Below, piece by piece: positions 55,001 to 64,000 of a DNA stretch of 64,000 nucleotides (position 1 is its first letter; every line of letters starts with the position of its first letter). The stretch is from NCBI GenBank assembly GCA_011503125.2, contig WWBZ02000040.1:4216001-4280000 (forward strand), given 5' to 3'. The stretch comes from Botryosphaeria dothidea. Its lineage: Eukaryota; Ascomycota; Dothideomycetes; Botryosphaeriales; Botryosphaeriaceae. A program made the translations under genes and the position numbers. A model generated the notes under the pieces. It did not search any database. It was given only the letters and a program-made list of their open reading frames with translations, and was not told the origin of the DNA.

Positions 55001-55700
55001 CTAGTAGAATTTACCTATAATAACGCTCCTTCTACTACTACCCGAGTTACTCCGTTCTTTACTAACTACGGTTATTACCCTCGTTTTTAGATTCTTTAGC
55101 GTCCGGATTCTACTCTACTACTACCGTTAGAGCTCTAGAACTTCTAAGAACGTATAGAAAGACTTAATAGTTTCCTATAATCCGAACTTCGACTTGCCTA
55201 AGACGTCTACTTAGAATAGGCTAATAAGTATAGAATTCTACTACTAATTCTAAGGCCTAGTTAACGGGTTTAGCTACTCTAAAAGTTTATTTCTACTACT
55301 CGACCTTCGAATAAGCTAGACTTTAAGCGCTTAGGGCCTTTCCTTATTAAACGCAAAATCTCCTTCTATATATATAAACTTAATCTTCTTACCTCCGTTC
55401 GATTATACTCTATCTTTAACGTCTCTCTTCTTAAACTAGTAGTAGAGAATCCCCTACTAGGCTAACGTTAAGCCCTACTACTACCTATTATTATTAATAG
55501 CGAAGAAGAATAGCTAATTAAAGAACTTCTTAATATTCGAATTCGTAGAGGAACTTACTAGTATCTTGTCCGCTAGGAAGGTTACTCTAAACTTACTTAG
55601 GAACTATATAATTCTATTTAAGAAGCGGTAGCCTTCGACTATTTCTACTAAAAGTACCCTTTAAAGCCTTAACCCCCTAGCTCTTAGAAAACTTACTCTT
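52010..55700 (+). pseudogene. Gyp4c pol: protease-RT-RNase H-integrase-chromodomain
   Basis: Phase is -1 relative to gag. Protease near 52215-52260 (IINSSTSEQFIN-like, ancestral DSGAS). RT about 52940-53350, with [20 protein letters not shown] and an intact [13 protein letters not shown] at 53312. RNase H about 53870-54120 (ISDKELLVIVESIKEQ, ILNRRQARQAIELQELDFKI). Integrase about 54380-55130 (IYLPASKGKIAILIVVDRLS near 54640-54700 and LQTDSQTKRINQSLEQYLRA near 54895-54960). Chromodomain about 55505-55620 (LNIRIRRGTYQYLVR). Reading through TAG/TAA gives one continuous frame to the polypurine tract. Confidence 0.88.
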
Positions 55701-55718
55701 TCTAGAAGAGAAGAATAG

Positions 55719-56037
55719 TATTAGGATTCTAGTCTATAGACCCCTTACTTCTCTTTTACCTTAGTTAACTTAAAACCGAGATCTAGACTTACCTACTTAT
55801 AAATTAGGAAGCTAGTATTTTAGTTAGTTCTTTATATATATAAAACCTCGCCCCCTCTACTTTATAGTTAGTTCTTTAGTCTAGTAACTTTATATCCTCC
55901 TTAGACTATCTTAATCTTAGTAGACTTACCTATATCTCTCCGCCTTTACCTTAGTTCCTTATTCCTTAAGCCTAGCCCCCTATATTAGACCTTATAGGTC
56001 TAAGCCTCTTATACTCCTCTACCTCCGTATTATTATA
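55719..56037 (+). repeat. Gyp4c 3' LTR, 319 bp
   Basis: Starts TATTAGGATTCTAG and ends CCGTATTATTATA, preceded by the purine run AGAAGAGAAGAATAG. Confidence 0.92.
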
Positions 56038-56688
56038 ATATTCTAGTATCTTACGCCTAGAGAGAAAGTTCTTTAGTCTAATATACTTAGTATATAGTAG
56101 AGTAGCGAGTATACTCTATAGCTTAGATAGTTCGCTATAAATTTATCGAATCTTTAGATTCTACTATATACTTTAGGCTACTAGCTTATCTTACCTTCTT
56201 TAGCTAGTAAACTTTATCTATCTCTTCTTCTACTTATTTCTATATACTATATATAGTTTTATTTACTCTAAAAGACTTTAGTAGATAGAGAAGTAGTAGT
56301 TAAGAAGAGCTATTACTTTTTCTCTAAGTAAAGTTCTTTTAGCTAGACCGGCTATATCTCTAGTATCTAGTATAGTCCGGGCTATCTCTTTAATACTCTA
56401 GTAAGTATTCTCTATTACTATTACTACTAGACTATCTTTAGATCTAATAGTCTAGGCTAGCGCTAGTTCGTCTAGGTAGAGTAAGAGTAGAGAAATCCCC
56501 GTCTCGTACTCTAAAGTTTATATACTAGTTAACTTATATACTCCTAAAATAGTACGTAGATACTAGTTTTAAATCTTCTATAGTAGCTAAGTAGCTATTT
56601 TTCTCTATTCTAGAATTTCCTCTAGGACGTACTATATTCTATAGCCGTAGATTATAACTAGTCTTACTATAGCTATATAAATATAGCG
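56038..56688 (-). pseudogene. LINE-E segment 2: C-terminal part of ORF2
   Basis: Minus-strand text corresponding to about 29655-30295 of LINE-C. It holds the region that in LINE-C encodes the GVWH and KIQNQCLRTISGAYK motifs, here with many TpA changes. Its right end (56673-56688) is the left target-site duplication of LINE-D. Confidence 0.83.
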
Positions 56689-56719
56689 AAATATAACTAC
56701 GCTAAAAAATCGACTCTAA

Positions 56720-58190
56720 GCTACGACGCCGGAAGAGGGCCCTAGAGACTCTTCTAGGTCTAGCGAGACTTAAAATACTACTTAGAGTAGCTATAGCCGC
56801 GTTATAGTTAATATAGAGGCCGTAGGAAGGGGCGAATAGCCTCCTTTAGTAACTACCTCTATCTAACTATAACGTACTTCTAATAAATTATAGAATATCT
56901 AGTATAGCGTAGAATACGTTAAAAGAGCCTTAAAGATAGTAGATATTCTTCTTTAAGCTCTATAAGTATCCGCTAGCCTTTCTTTAGTCCTCTCTAGCTA
57001 GGTAAAAAATTTTCTCGATATTACTAAGATAATCTTCTAGAATTATATCTCTATATATTAGAAAATAAATACTAAAGAACCCGGTTTTAAGAATATTCTT
57101 AAGAAAGTATAGTAAGTCTAGAAGATAATTAGTTAACTTTAGACTACTCCTACGCCCGTAGTATCTAGCTAGGCTAATATTATAGCCCGAGTAGCTCTAA
57201 AGCCTTCTACTCCCCCGGCTACTACTAAGCTTACTTTATACTTTCTAGATAAGACTAATAGATAGAAGGTCGTTAACCTCTCTAATAAGGCTATTATTAA
57301 GAAGATTTAGGTAGGAAAAAGTCTAGCGTATAAAAAGATACTAGCTACTAAGAAGCTCTCTAGTAGAGACGTTAAGCTCTTTATATCTAATACTTAGACT
57401 AGAGTAGCCCTTCTTTAGAACTAGAAATAGACTATAGAACTAGGTAGAGAAGTCCGTCCTAACTAGTAGCTCTATTTAGTACTAGTCTATAACGTTCCTC
57501 TTAAAGATATTAATATTAAGAATCTCTAGGCCGCCTAAATCCTTTAGAATTAGAACCTATCTCTATATCTAGAACTACGTATTAGTAAGCTAGTCTAGCT
57601 AAAGAGGAAACTCTTAGAGAGAAAAACTTACTTAGCGATTATTCTTAGTACTATAGACTCCGAGTTAGCTAACTAGATTATTACTAAAGGACTTATTAGT
57701 AACTATACGCTCTATATAGTAGAATACTATAGTATAGCCTTTATAGTAACCTAGTACTTTAAGTACTAGAACTATAGCTATATCTCTATCTACTATAGAA
57801 GGAAGAATAAGTATAGCTAGTATATAGAGATATATAATACCTAAGAGTACCCTAAGGAAAAAATATAGTATATAAACTACTTATAAAAGTATACGGCCTA
57901 GAGTAACGCTTATCTAGTACGTAGAGCCTACTAGATAAAGACTATCTAGGCCCGCCTAACGGCTTTAGAGAGGTATAGAGTAGAATACCCTATAGCTAAG
58001 ATATAGCCCTAAACTAACTAGTTAACGGTCGGGCTAAGAAAGAGGCTTAGAGAGAAGAAGCTAACTAAGAGAGGGCTAGATAGACTAAGAAACTTAAGCC
58101 GCCCCCTATCTTCTAACTAAATACGGTTTACCGAACTTAATAGCTTCTAGTATATCTCTAGAGAGAAGCCCGCGAAAACTCTCTCCGCCT
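56720..58190 (+). pseudogene. LINE-D ORF1 (gag-like, zinc knuckles), RIP-inactivated
   Basis: Collinear with LINE-B ORF1. Shows the YKKILATKKLSSRDVKLFI-like block near 57330-57390, a (V)RPNQQLYLVLVYNV block near 57460-57495 and the triple-knuckle region near 57750-57950. Its N-terminal part gives independent support that the family encodes its own ORF1 N-terminus, which LINE-C lacks. Confidence 0.77.
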
Positions 58191-58219
58191 CGTAGCCTAT
58201 ACTACTAACTTTCTCGTAG

Positions 58220-61200
58220 CCTAACTTAGAGATAGAAGAAAGTTAATATTAGATATAGGCGCTATCTCTATCGTATAGTATAACGTCTATAAAAGTAAGA
58301 ATAGAATAATACTTCCGCTCTTTAAGAAGGTAGACCTAAAAATCTACTATATCCTAGCTATCTAGGAACCTTAGAGAAATCCGAGAGTTAAGATAATAGT
58401 AAGATATTCTACCTACTATATAGTTTTCTCTTAGAAAAAGACGATAAGAATCTACTTCTTTATAAGTAAGGCTATTACCCCCGACTCCTAGTAAGTAATA
58501 GTCTACTTACTAGATCTTATTATACTATTTCTTACTACTAAAACACGTATAATTTATATCTATAACTACTATAATCCCCCGCTAGCCTCTTATACTAGTA
58601 TAGCTCTAGAAACCCTACTTCTTCTACCGGAAGTTCTTAGAAAACTAGAAGAGTATATCCTTCTAGAGAACTTTAACCTCTACTATTCTATCTAGAAAGA
58701 TATAATCTTTCTAATATACTATATTCTAGCGGATAATCTAATTAAGATAGCTATTATAGCTAATCTTAACCTCGCTCTTTTAAGAGATATTATTACTAGA
58801 CGAGATAGTAGTAGTAAGAGTACTCTAGATCTTATCTTTATATTACGGTAGCTAAAGAAAAGAATTCTTAGCTATAGAGTTAGCTAGAAGCTTAAATTAT
58901 CCTCTAACTACCTACCTATTCTTACTATACTTAATTTTTCTCTTATCTCCGTAGAACTACGCTCTCTAAGGCTCTAGTAGAAGAAAGTAGACTAGAAGAG
59001 AACTAATAATATACTCTAATTAAAGCTCGAACACCTTAAAATAGCCTCTCTTAATACTAAAGTAGACTTAGATTACTTTACTATACTACTCTAGAAGGCT
59101 ATCTAAAGAATAATTTAGAAGACTATTCTAGTAGCGAGACTCTCGCCCTAAGCCTCTATATAATAGATAAAGAAGTATTTAGACTTAGTATACTAGACTA
59201 GAGTAGCTAGAAGAAAGTAGATAGCTATAGAAAAAGAAAAGAACTAGGTAGTATACTAAACTATTACTAATAGTAAGAAGAGGTAGATTAGAAGAAATAG
59301 AATAAAAGTATAGCGTAGAATAGTAGCTAAGATTACTTTAGACCTATCTATACTCTAGAAGCTCTTAAAGTAGATAAAAATAAAAGTATAAGAACTACTA
59401 GTTCTACTTTAGTTCCTATCCCTCTAGAGAGTAAATAGATAACTACGCTACGATAATTCGGCTAAGATAGAAATTCTTATTAACTAGTTCTTCTTCTCTT
59501 TTAGGGCTACCGACCTCTTAGACCTAGATAGATATATATATCTAGTACTAGTAGAGATCCTCTAAGACCTCGCTAAAGAGTAGATTATCTATACTATTAA
59601 AAAGCTTCTCTTAAATAAGATACTAGGCCTAGATAAGATTATTAATAGGTTTCTAAAGTAGTATACTTAGATACTAAGTAGACTACTTACTAGGCTCTTC
59701 TAGAGATATCTTATACTTAGATATTATTCTAAGTAGTTTAAAAGCTCTATTATCGTAGTCCTTAGAAAATTATAGAGAGATAACTATACTAAAGCTAAGT
59801 TATTTAGGCCGATTACTTTACTTAATACGCTAGAGAAGCTACTTAAAAGGATTATAGTAGATCGGATCTTCTAGGCTACTAAGGCCTATAAACTACTCTC
59901 TAATATATAGATAGAAGCTAAAAGAAATAGATTAGTAGTAGTAGCCCTCGACTTATTTATAAAATAGATCTATACTATCTAGGCGTAAGATCTTAGGCTA
60001 GTAGCCTTAGTTCTTAGTCTAGATATCTTAGGAGTATACGACTATATATCTTATAGGAGGCTTCTCTATAATATAAAGATAGTAAGGCTCCTAGTATAGA
60101 TAGAAAGATTTACTTAATCCTTTCTATAGGACCGTACTACTTAACTATCCTTCGAAGACTTTATTAGTCTACTAATCTAAATTCTAACCGGGATTTTCTA
60201 GAAATCTTTACTATCTTCGATACTCTACCTATTCTTTACGTCTAATCTACTTACGTAGCTACGTAGAGGTAATATCTTCCCCCTTAGATTCGTCGATAAT
60301 ACTAATATTCTAACCTTTAGTAGATCTATAGAATAGAACTATAGGATACTAGAGGGAGTATATTAAATTTACGAGTACTAAGTAGCTATCTACGGGTTAG
60401 CTTTCTCGCCCGATAAGTATTATCTTATTTATTTTATAAGAAAACTAAGGAGATTTAATATAGTAGTAGGGATCTATATTCCTAGATTTACTAGATACTT
60501 AGAGCCTATAATTAAGATTTTAGAAGTCTATATAGATAATAAGCTTAGATAGGAACTCTATATTAGGAAAATAGGAGCTAAGGTAATTAAATAGTATATA
60601 TCTCTATCTAGACTCGTAGCGTCTACCTAAGAAGTCTTATTTACTAAAGCCCGCTATATCTATACGGCCGTAGTAAGGCTAGTTCTTATCTACGGCTATA
60701 GAATATAGTATATTCTAGAGAGAATTCTAGAGTAGAGAAAAATAGCTATCTAGCTACTAAAGAAGATCTAAAACTAGTGCCTACGTACTATCTTAGGGGC
60801 GTATAAGTTAACTAGTATATAGACCTTAGAGTATAAGACGGAGATTCTTCTACTCTTATTATATCTAGACGAACTAGTATTAGTATAGGCTATTAGAGCT
60901 AGGAATAGCCTAGTCGCGGTAGTAGTAGAAGAAACTTACTAGAGTATTAAATAGATAGCTCGGGCTACTCTAAGTACTAGAGACGCCGCTAGCCCGGCTA
61001 AAAGAACCCTACTTAGAAAAAAGGTAAACTTACTCCTTAACTACTATCTCTCTACCTACTAAAGTCTTCTAGAGCGAATAAAGCTACGTATAGTATATAG
61101 AAATAAGTAGAAGAAGAGATAGATAAAGTCTACTAGCTAGAGAAGATAAAATAAGCTAGTAGCCTAAAGTATATAGTAGAACCTAAAAATTAGATAAATC

Positions 61201-61740
61201 TATAGCGAACTATCTAAGCTATAGAGTATACTCGCTATTCTACTACGTATAGAGTATATTAGACTAAAGGACTTTCTCTTAAGGCGTAAGATACTAGAGT
61301 ACTCTAGCTCTATCTATCTATACGGCTAGTATAGATAAACCCTAAAGTATATTCTTCTCTTCTACTTCTACTTCTAATAAAATAGAATATAGATACTCTA
61401 AAGAGTAGAGACTACGGACTACTACTTTCTCCTCTTAATAAAAAAGAAGATAAAAATAGTAATAGGCTAGTTCCTACGCCTAGGGCTACTTAATTAATTT
61501 AGTCTAGCTAGAAAACTAATCTAGAAGAATAACTAGGAAGAGAAACTAAAAGAACTACCGGGAATACTAGGACCCGGATAACTACGAAGATAAGAACTAA
61601 AGAGATAAGACTAGTAGGCGAATATAGAACTACTATAGTAGCCGCTACCGGTAAGAAGAAAAAATAGAACTAGTAGAGATAAATAGGCCTAGATAGAAAG
61701 AAGGGGTTTTTACTAGGCGAAAAGATTTTCTCTCTTAAGT
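58220..61740 (+). pseudogene. LINE-D ORF2 (endonuclease-RT), RIP-inactivated
   Basis: Same domain order as LINE-B ORF2. Endonuclease about 58260-58930 (ENFNLYY near 58670, ancestral GDFNLHH). RT about 59500-60550 with an FRPITLLNTLEKLLKRI block near 59805-59860, LSSILYLFF near 60210 and FVDNTNIL near 60290-60312. The C-terminal region extends to about 61740. Damage is mainly TAG/TAA and Cys/His-to-Tyr changes. Confidence 0.8.
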
Positions 61741-61829
61741 AAAATAACTATAGATAGCTAGCCCCGTATAGATCCGTAAGGAAGCTATATCGGGAAGAAA
61801 TAAATTTATTTATCTATATAAATATAGCG

Positions 61830-62103
61830 GGCTTTAGTAAATAAAGCTTTCTAGGTAGATACTACGAGTCTAGAGAGAGATATATACTATTTAATTATCT
61901 TAGCTCCTATTTCTCTAATATAGAATCTCTATCTAAGCTTATTATCTACGTAGACTCCTAGAATCTTAATTATAGGCTCTAGGTATCTAGTAAATCCCGG
62001 AATACGGATCTCTACTACTATATTAAATCTCTTTAGTTTTCTTATAAAATAAGTAAGATAATACTTATCGAGCGAGAAAGCTAACTCGTAGATAGCTATC
62101 TAG
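61830..62103 (-). pseudogene. LINE-E segment 1: RT C-terminal part, 5'-truncated end
   Basis: Minus-strand text matching about 30292-30565 of LINE-C. Similarity stops at 62103, within RT, so LINE-E is a 5'-truncated insertion. What follows belongs to Gyp6. A target-site duplication cannot be tested, because the other end of LINE-E is missing. Confidence 0.8.
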
Positions 62104-62740
62104 TACTATAAGATAGTAAAGCCGAAATAATAGTATTACTTTTAACTAAAAATCTATATATAAGAAGAAAGAAAAGAGAGTCTAGAAAGAGAGGGCGAAG
62201 AATAAATATATCTAGTCGCTTAGCGCTAGGCCCGTATTCTAGTATCCGACTAAGTTATTCTTAGTAAAGCTAGGGCCTCTAGTTACTATTAAGTATTTAT
62301 TTAGTTACTTAGAATAGTAGCGCTTAAGAGGCCTAATACTATCTTTCTCTTCTCTAAGCGAGGTTTACTAAGCTTCTTAAAAAATTTAGATAGCTTAGAT
62401 ACGTTTTTATAGTATACGTAGTACTTACGGATTTTATTAGAAGTATTCTTATAGTTATTCTAGTATTACTATAGAGGATTAGAGTTCTACTCGTCTTAGT
62501 TACCTATAAAGATAATCTTATACTATACTCTATATCTTAAGTTTTAGTAGTTTACTATCTCTAGTACTTTCTACTCTTTATAAGTTTTATTCTCGTTCTT
62601 ATTAAAGATTATATATACTAGGCTAGACTTCTAGACCTAATCTAGATATAGATTATCTAAAATAAAATATAGCTTCTAGAGGTAGAATATAGAAAAGATT
62701 TTTTTCTCTTATATATAAGAAGGTATAGTAACTTTATATA
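62104..62740 (-). pseudogene. Gyp6 pol, chromodomain part
   Basis: On the minus strand a stretch near 62390-62560 reads YRVQYKIIFIGNQDESNSNP and continues to KYYVYYKNVSKLSKFFKKL, matching the YxVKYKVxxxGxWDEWNxxP...FHxxxPxxP form of a divergent chromodomain. The remainder (62104-62380) is a basic tail with RPLKRYYSK-like text and no recognised domain. It continues the integrase frame at 63361-64000 across the SINE. The last 15 bp at 62726-62740 are the left SINE target duplication. Confidence 0.65.
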
Positions 62741-63345
62741 GATAGATAAATTTAATTTAAGCTAATTTAGCTTCCCGAAGAGTCTATATAGCTATAGCTA
62801 TCTATAAAGGTATATAGAAGAAGAAACCGTAGCTACTTTCTTAGAATAGCCCGGGTAAAAATCTTCTCTATCTATAATAGTAGTATTCGTAGATACTCTA
62901 TTTAGTATAGTTTTTCTATATACCGGTAGCGGTATCTAAAGTAGAAAGAGTAGCTAAGAGGGAGAAACTATAGAGAAAGGTAACTATAAATTTTAAGACT
63001 AAGCTATAAGAAGTCCCGGCTTACTTATTTATAAGCGCTAGTAAAGCGCTCTTAAAATTTATTTTTAGAAGCGCCTAGCTAGCTCTTCTCTCTCTTATTA
63101 CCGCTAAAGAGAACGCGGGTACGTATACTTTTATAGTAGAACGTATATACTACTTATAGCCCACCCTAACTACCTATAGATTTTCCCTCTTATTACCGCT
63201 AGAGAGAACGCGGGTACGTATACTTTTAACGTAAAACGTATATACTACGAGTAGGTAAGCGGTCTAAGATTTAAACTTAGAATCTATACTACTCTAGAAA
63301 GGCTAGGTTACCGTAGAAGTATATTCTACTAGTATACTACCCCGC
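62741..63345 (-). mobile_element. SINE copy 2: tRNA-derived, about 605 bp
   Basis: Same family as 26600-27207, on the minus strand. Flanked by the exact 15-bp duplication TAGTAACTTTATATA (62726-62740 and 63346-63360). The minus strand begins GCGGGGTAGTATACTAGTAG (A box inside) and has the paired T-arm CTAAG-TTTAAAT-CTTAG and CCGC, followed by the 95-bp duplication. It ends AAATTTATCTATC. It is inserted in the Gyp6 pol frame. Having two copies with independent target duplications shows that this is a mobile family. Confidence 0.88.
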
Positions 63346-64000
63346 TAGTAACTTTATATACTTTATCGTTAATTAACTTAGTAATTTTCTATAGACTAAG
63401 ATTCTTTAGTAAAAGAGACTTACTATTTCGTTCTAGGTTAAAGTCTCGGGCGTTAATAAATACTTTATCGTCTATACGAAAAGTAGAGTATAGCTAGCGG
63501 AATTTATCTACGTAGCGGGCTTATTCTTCTTATATCTAGACTAGTTATTCTTAGAAGAAGCTTCTTATAGTATTTAATCTTTTAACTAACCGGTCTACTC
63601 TAATTACTTCTACTTTTCTAGTACTCTAGTAGATTTTTATAGGCTTTAAGCTAGTACGTAGATAGAATCCGTTATCGGCGAAGAATAGTAATATACTAGT
63701 TAATACGCTAATATACGTATTAGCTATAAATTTAGCTTTAAGTAGAAAGTCGACCTAGTTATTTTACGCGTAATTAATATATATCCGGAGGTACTTTTTA
63801 AGACCTTTAATAGAGCTCTCGCTCTAGCCGTTAGTCTAGAAGTAAAAGATAGTTAATATTTTAACCTTTACGTTATATCGTTCTATAGTTCTTCTATAGA
63901 TATAGAAGTTTATAGCGCTACCTCGGTCGAAGATAATATCTATTAAAAAATCTCGTATATAAAAGAGGCGGCGGTTTAGAGCCTCTATAGTTTCTTTAGT
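63346..64000 (-). pseudogene. Gyp6 pol, integrase part (runs off the right edge)
   Basis: Minus-strand text reads DFLIDIIFDRGSAINF (integrase catalytic region with the second Asp, near 63910-63960), then NGQSESSIKGLKKYLRIYIN (about 63780-63850, containing the third acidic residue) and FIANTYISV near 63700. Further on is the spacer before the chromodomain (RYVDKFRQLYSTFRIDDKVF near 63440-63510). It is RIP-saturated. RT and gag would lie beyond the window. On this evidence it is a chromovirus, with spacing like the NAGLKKYLRAYVNYAQ type. Confidence 0.8.

Larger units (their letters stand above)
50399..56037 (+). mobile_element. Gyp4c: complete 5639-bp Ty3/Gypsy chromovirus nested in LINE-E
   Basis: LTRs of 319 bp (50399-50717 and 55719-56037) with the exact duplication ATATT (50394-50398 and 56038-56042). 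Same size as Gyp4a and the least RIPed of the three Gyp4 copies. Its insertion splits LINE-E in the ORF2 C-terminus. Confidence 0.94.
56689..61813 (+). mobile_element. LINE-D: full-length 5125-bp LINE-B-family element, RIPed
   Basis: Exact 16-bp target-site duplication CTATATAAATATAGCG at 56673-56688 and 61814-61829. It starts AAATATAACTACGC and ends GAAGAAATAAATTTATTTAT, like LINE-B. It is inserted in antisense into LINE-E, a copy of its own family. Confidence 0.94.

Noticed and set aside
1..64000. CRISPR arrays, rRNA genes, host protein-coding genes or biosynthetic clusters
   Set aside because: All strong signals resolve to retroelements. No spaced identical short repeats, rRNA-like tracts or intron-bearing host genes were seen.

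Overview
This window looks like a stretch of gene-free, transposon-packed heterochromatin from a filamentous ascomycete (Pezizomycotina) with repeat-induced point mutation (RIP). I see no intact host gene. Over long stretches, notably 5.9-29.1 kb, 35.1-42.6 kb and 50-64 kb, the dinucleotides CpA and TpG are almost absent and TpA is in great excess, while CpG survives. That is the footprint of CpA-to-TpA RIP on both strands. Open reading frames are short because Gln (CAG/CAA) and Trp (TGG) codons have become TAG/TAA. In several elements the reading phase is nevertheless kept over kilobases, so element borders, domains and insertion order can still be read. The exact species cannot be told from the window.

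Layout. 1-5851: Gyp1, a minus-strand Ty3/Gypsy chromovirus whose 3' LTR runs off the left edge. 5852-35424: LINE-A (plus strand, 5' part missing), cut into five pieces by later insertions: Gyp2 (6254-20061, itself carrying Gyp4a at 13522-19160), LINE-B (20771-25905), a tRNA-derived SINE (26600-27207) and LINE-C (29129-35122, minus). Each of these insertions is bounded by a target-site duplication that I could read, although the one around Gyp2 is imperfect. 35424-36048: LINE-G, a 5'-truncated LINE-B-type tail. 36049-36666: Gyp3, a fragment of gypsy pol. 36667-49917: Gyp4b, interrupted by LINE-F (40559-41242) and by Gyp5 (42655-49505). 49918-62103: LINE-E (minus), interrupted by Gyp4c (50399-56037) and LINE-D (56689-61813). 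62104-64000: Gyp6 (minus chromovirus), containing a second SINE (62741-63345) and running off the right edge.

All of the machinery is retroelement machinery. The gypsy elements encode gag with one CCHC knuckle, then protease, reverse transcriptase, RNase H, integrase and, where the end is present, a chromodomain. Pol lies in the -1 frame relative to gag in each of the four elements where I compared phases. The LINEs encode a zinc-knuckle ORF1 and an ORF2 with an apurinic-type endonuclease and a reverse transcriptase. LINE-A additionally keeps an RNase H domain. The SINE shares its 3' terminus with the LINE-B family and was probably mobilised by it.

Most notable points. (1) LINE-C is a chimera. 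4.5 kb of LINE is fused to 1.49 kb of unrelated, un-RIPed, GC-rich sequence inside one pair of target-site duplications, with the breakpoint in a perfect palindrome. (2) Gyp2 and Gyp5 both carry an antisense accessory ORF (Cys cluster plus coiled coil) between pol and the 3' LTR, and a hairpin beside the polypurine tract whose stem has co-varied. (3) There is a tRNA-derived SINE family. (4) Gyp1 keeps an unmutated and a RIPed copy of the same LTR segment, giving an internal readout of RIP chemistry.
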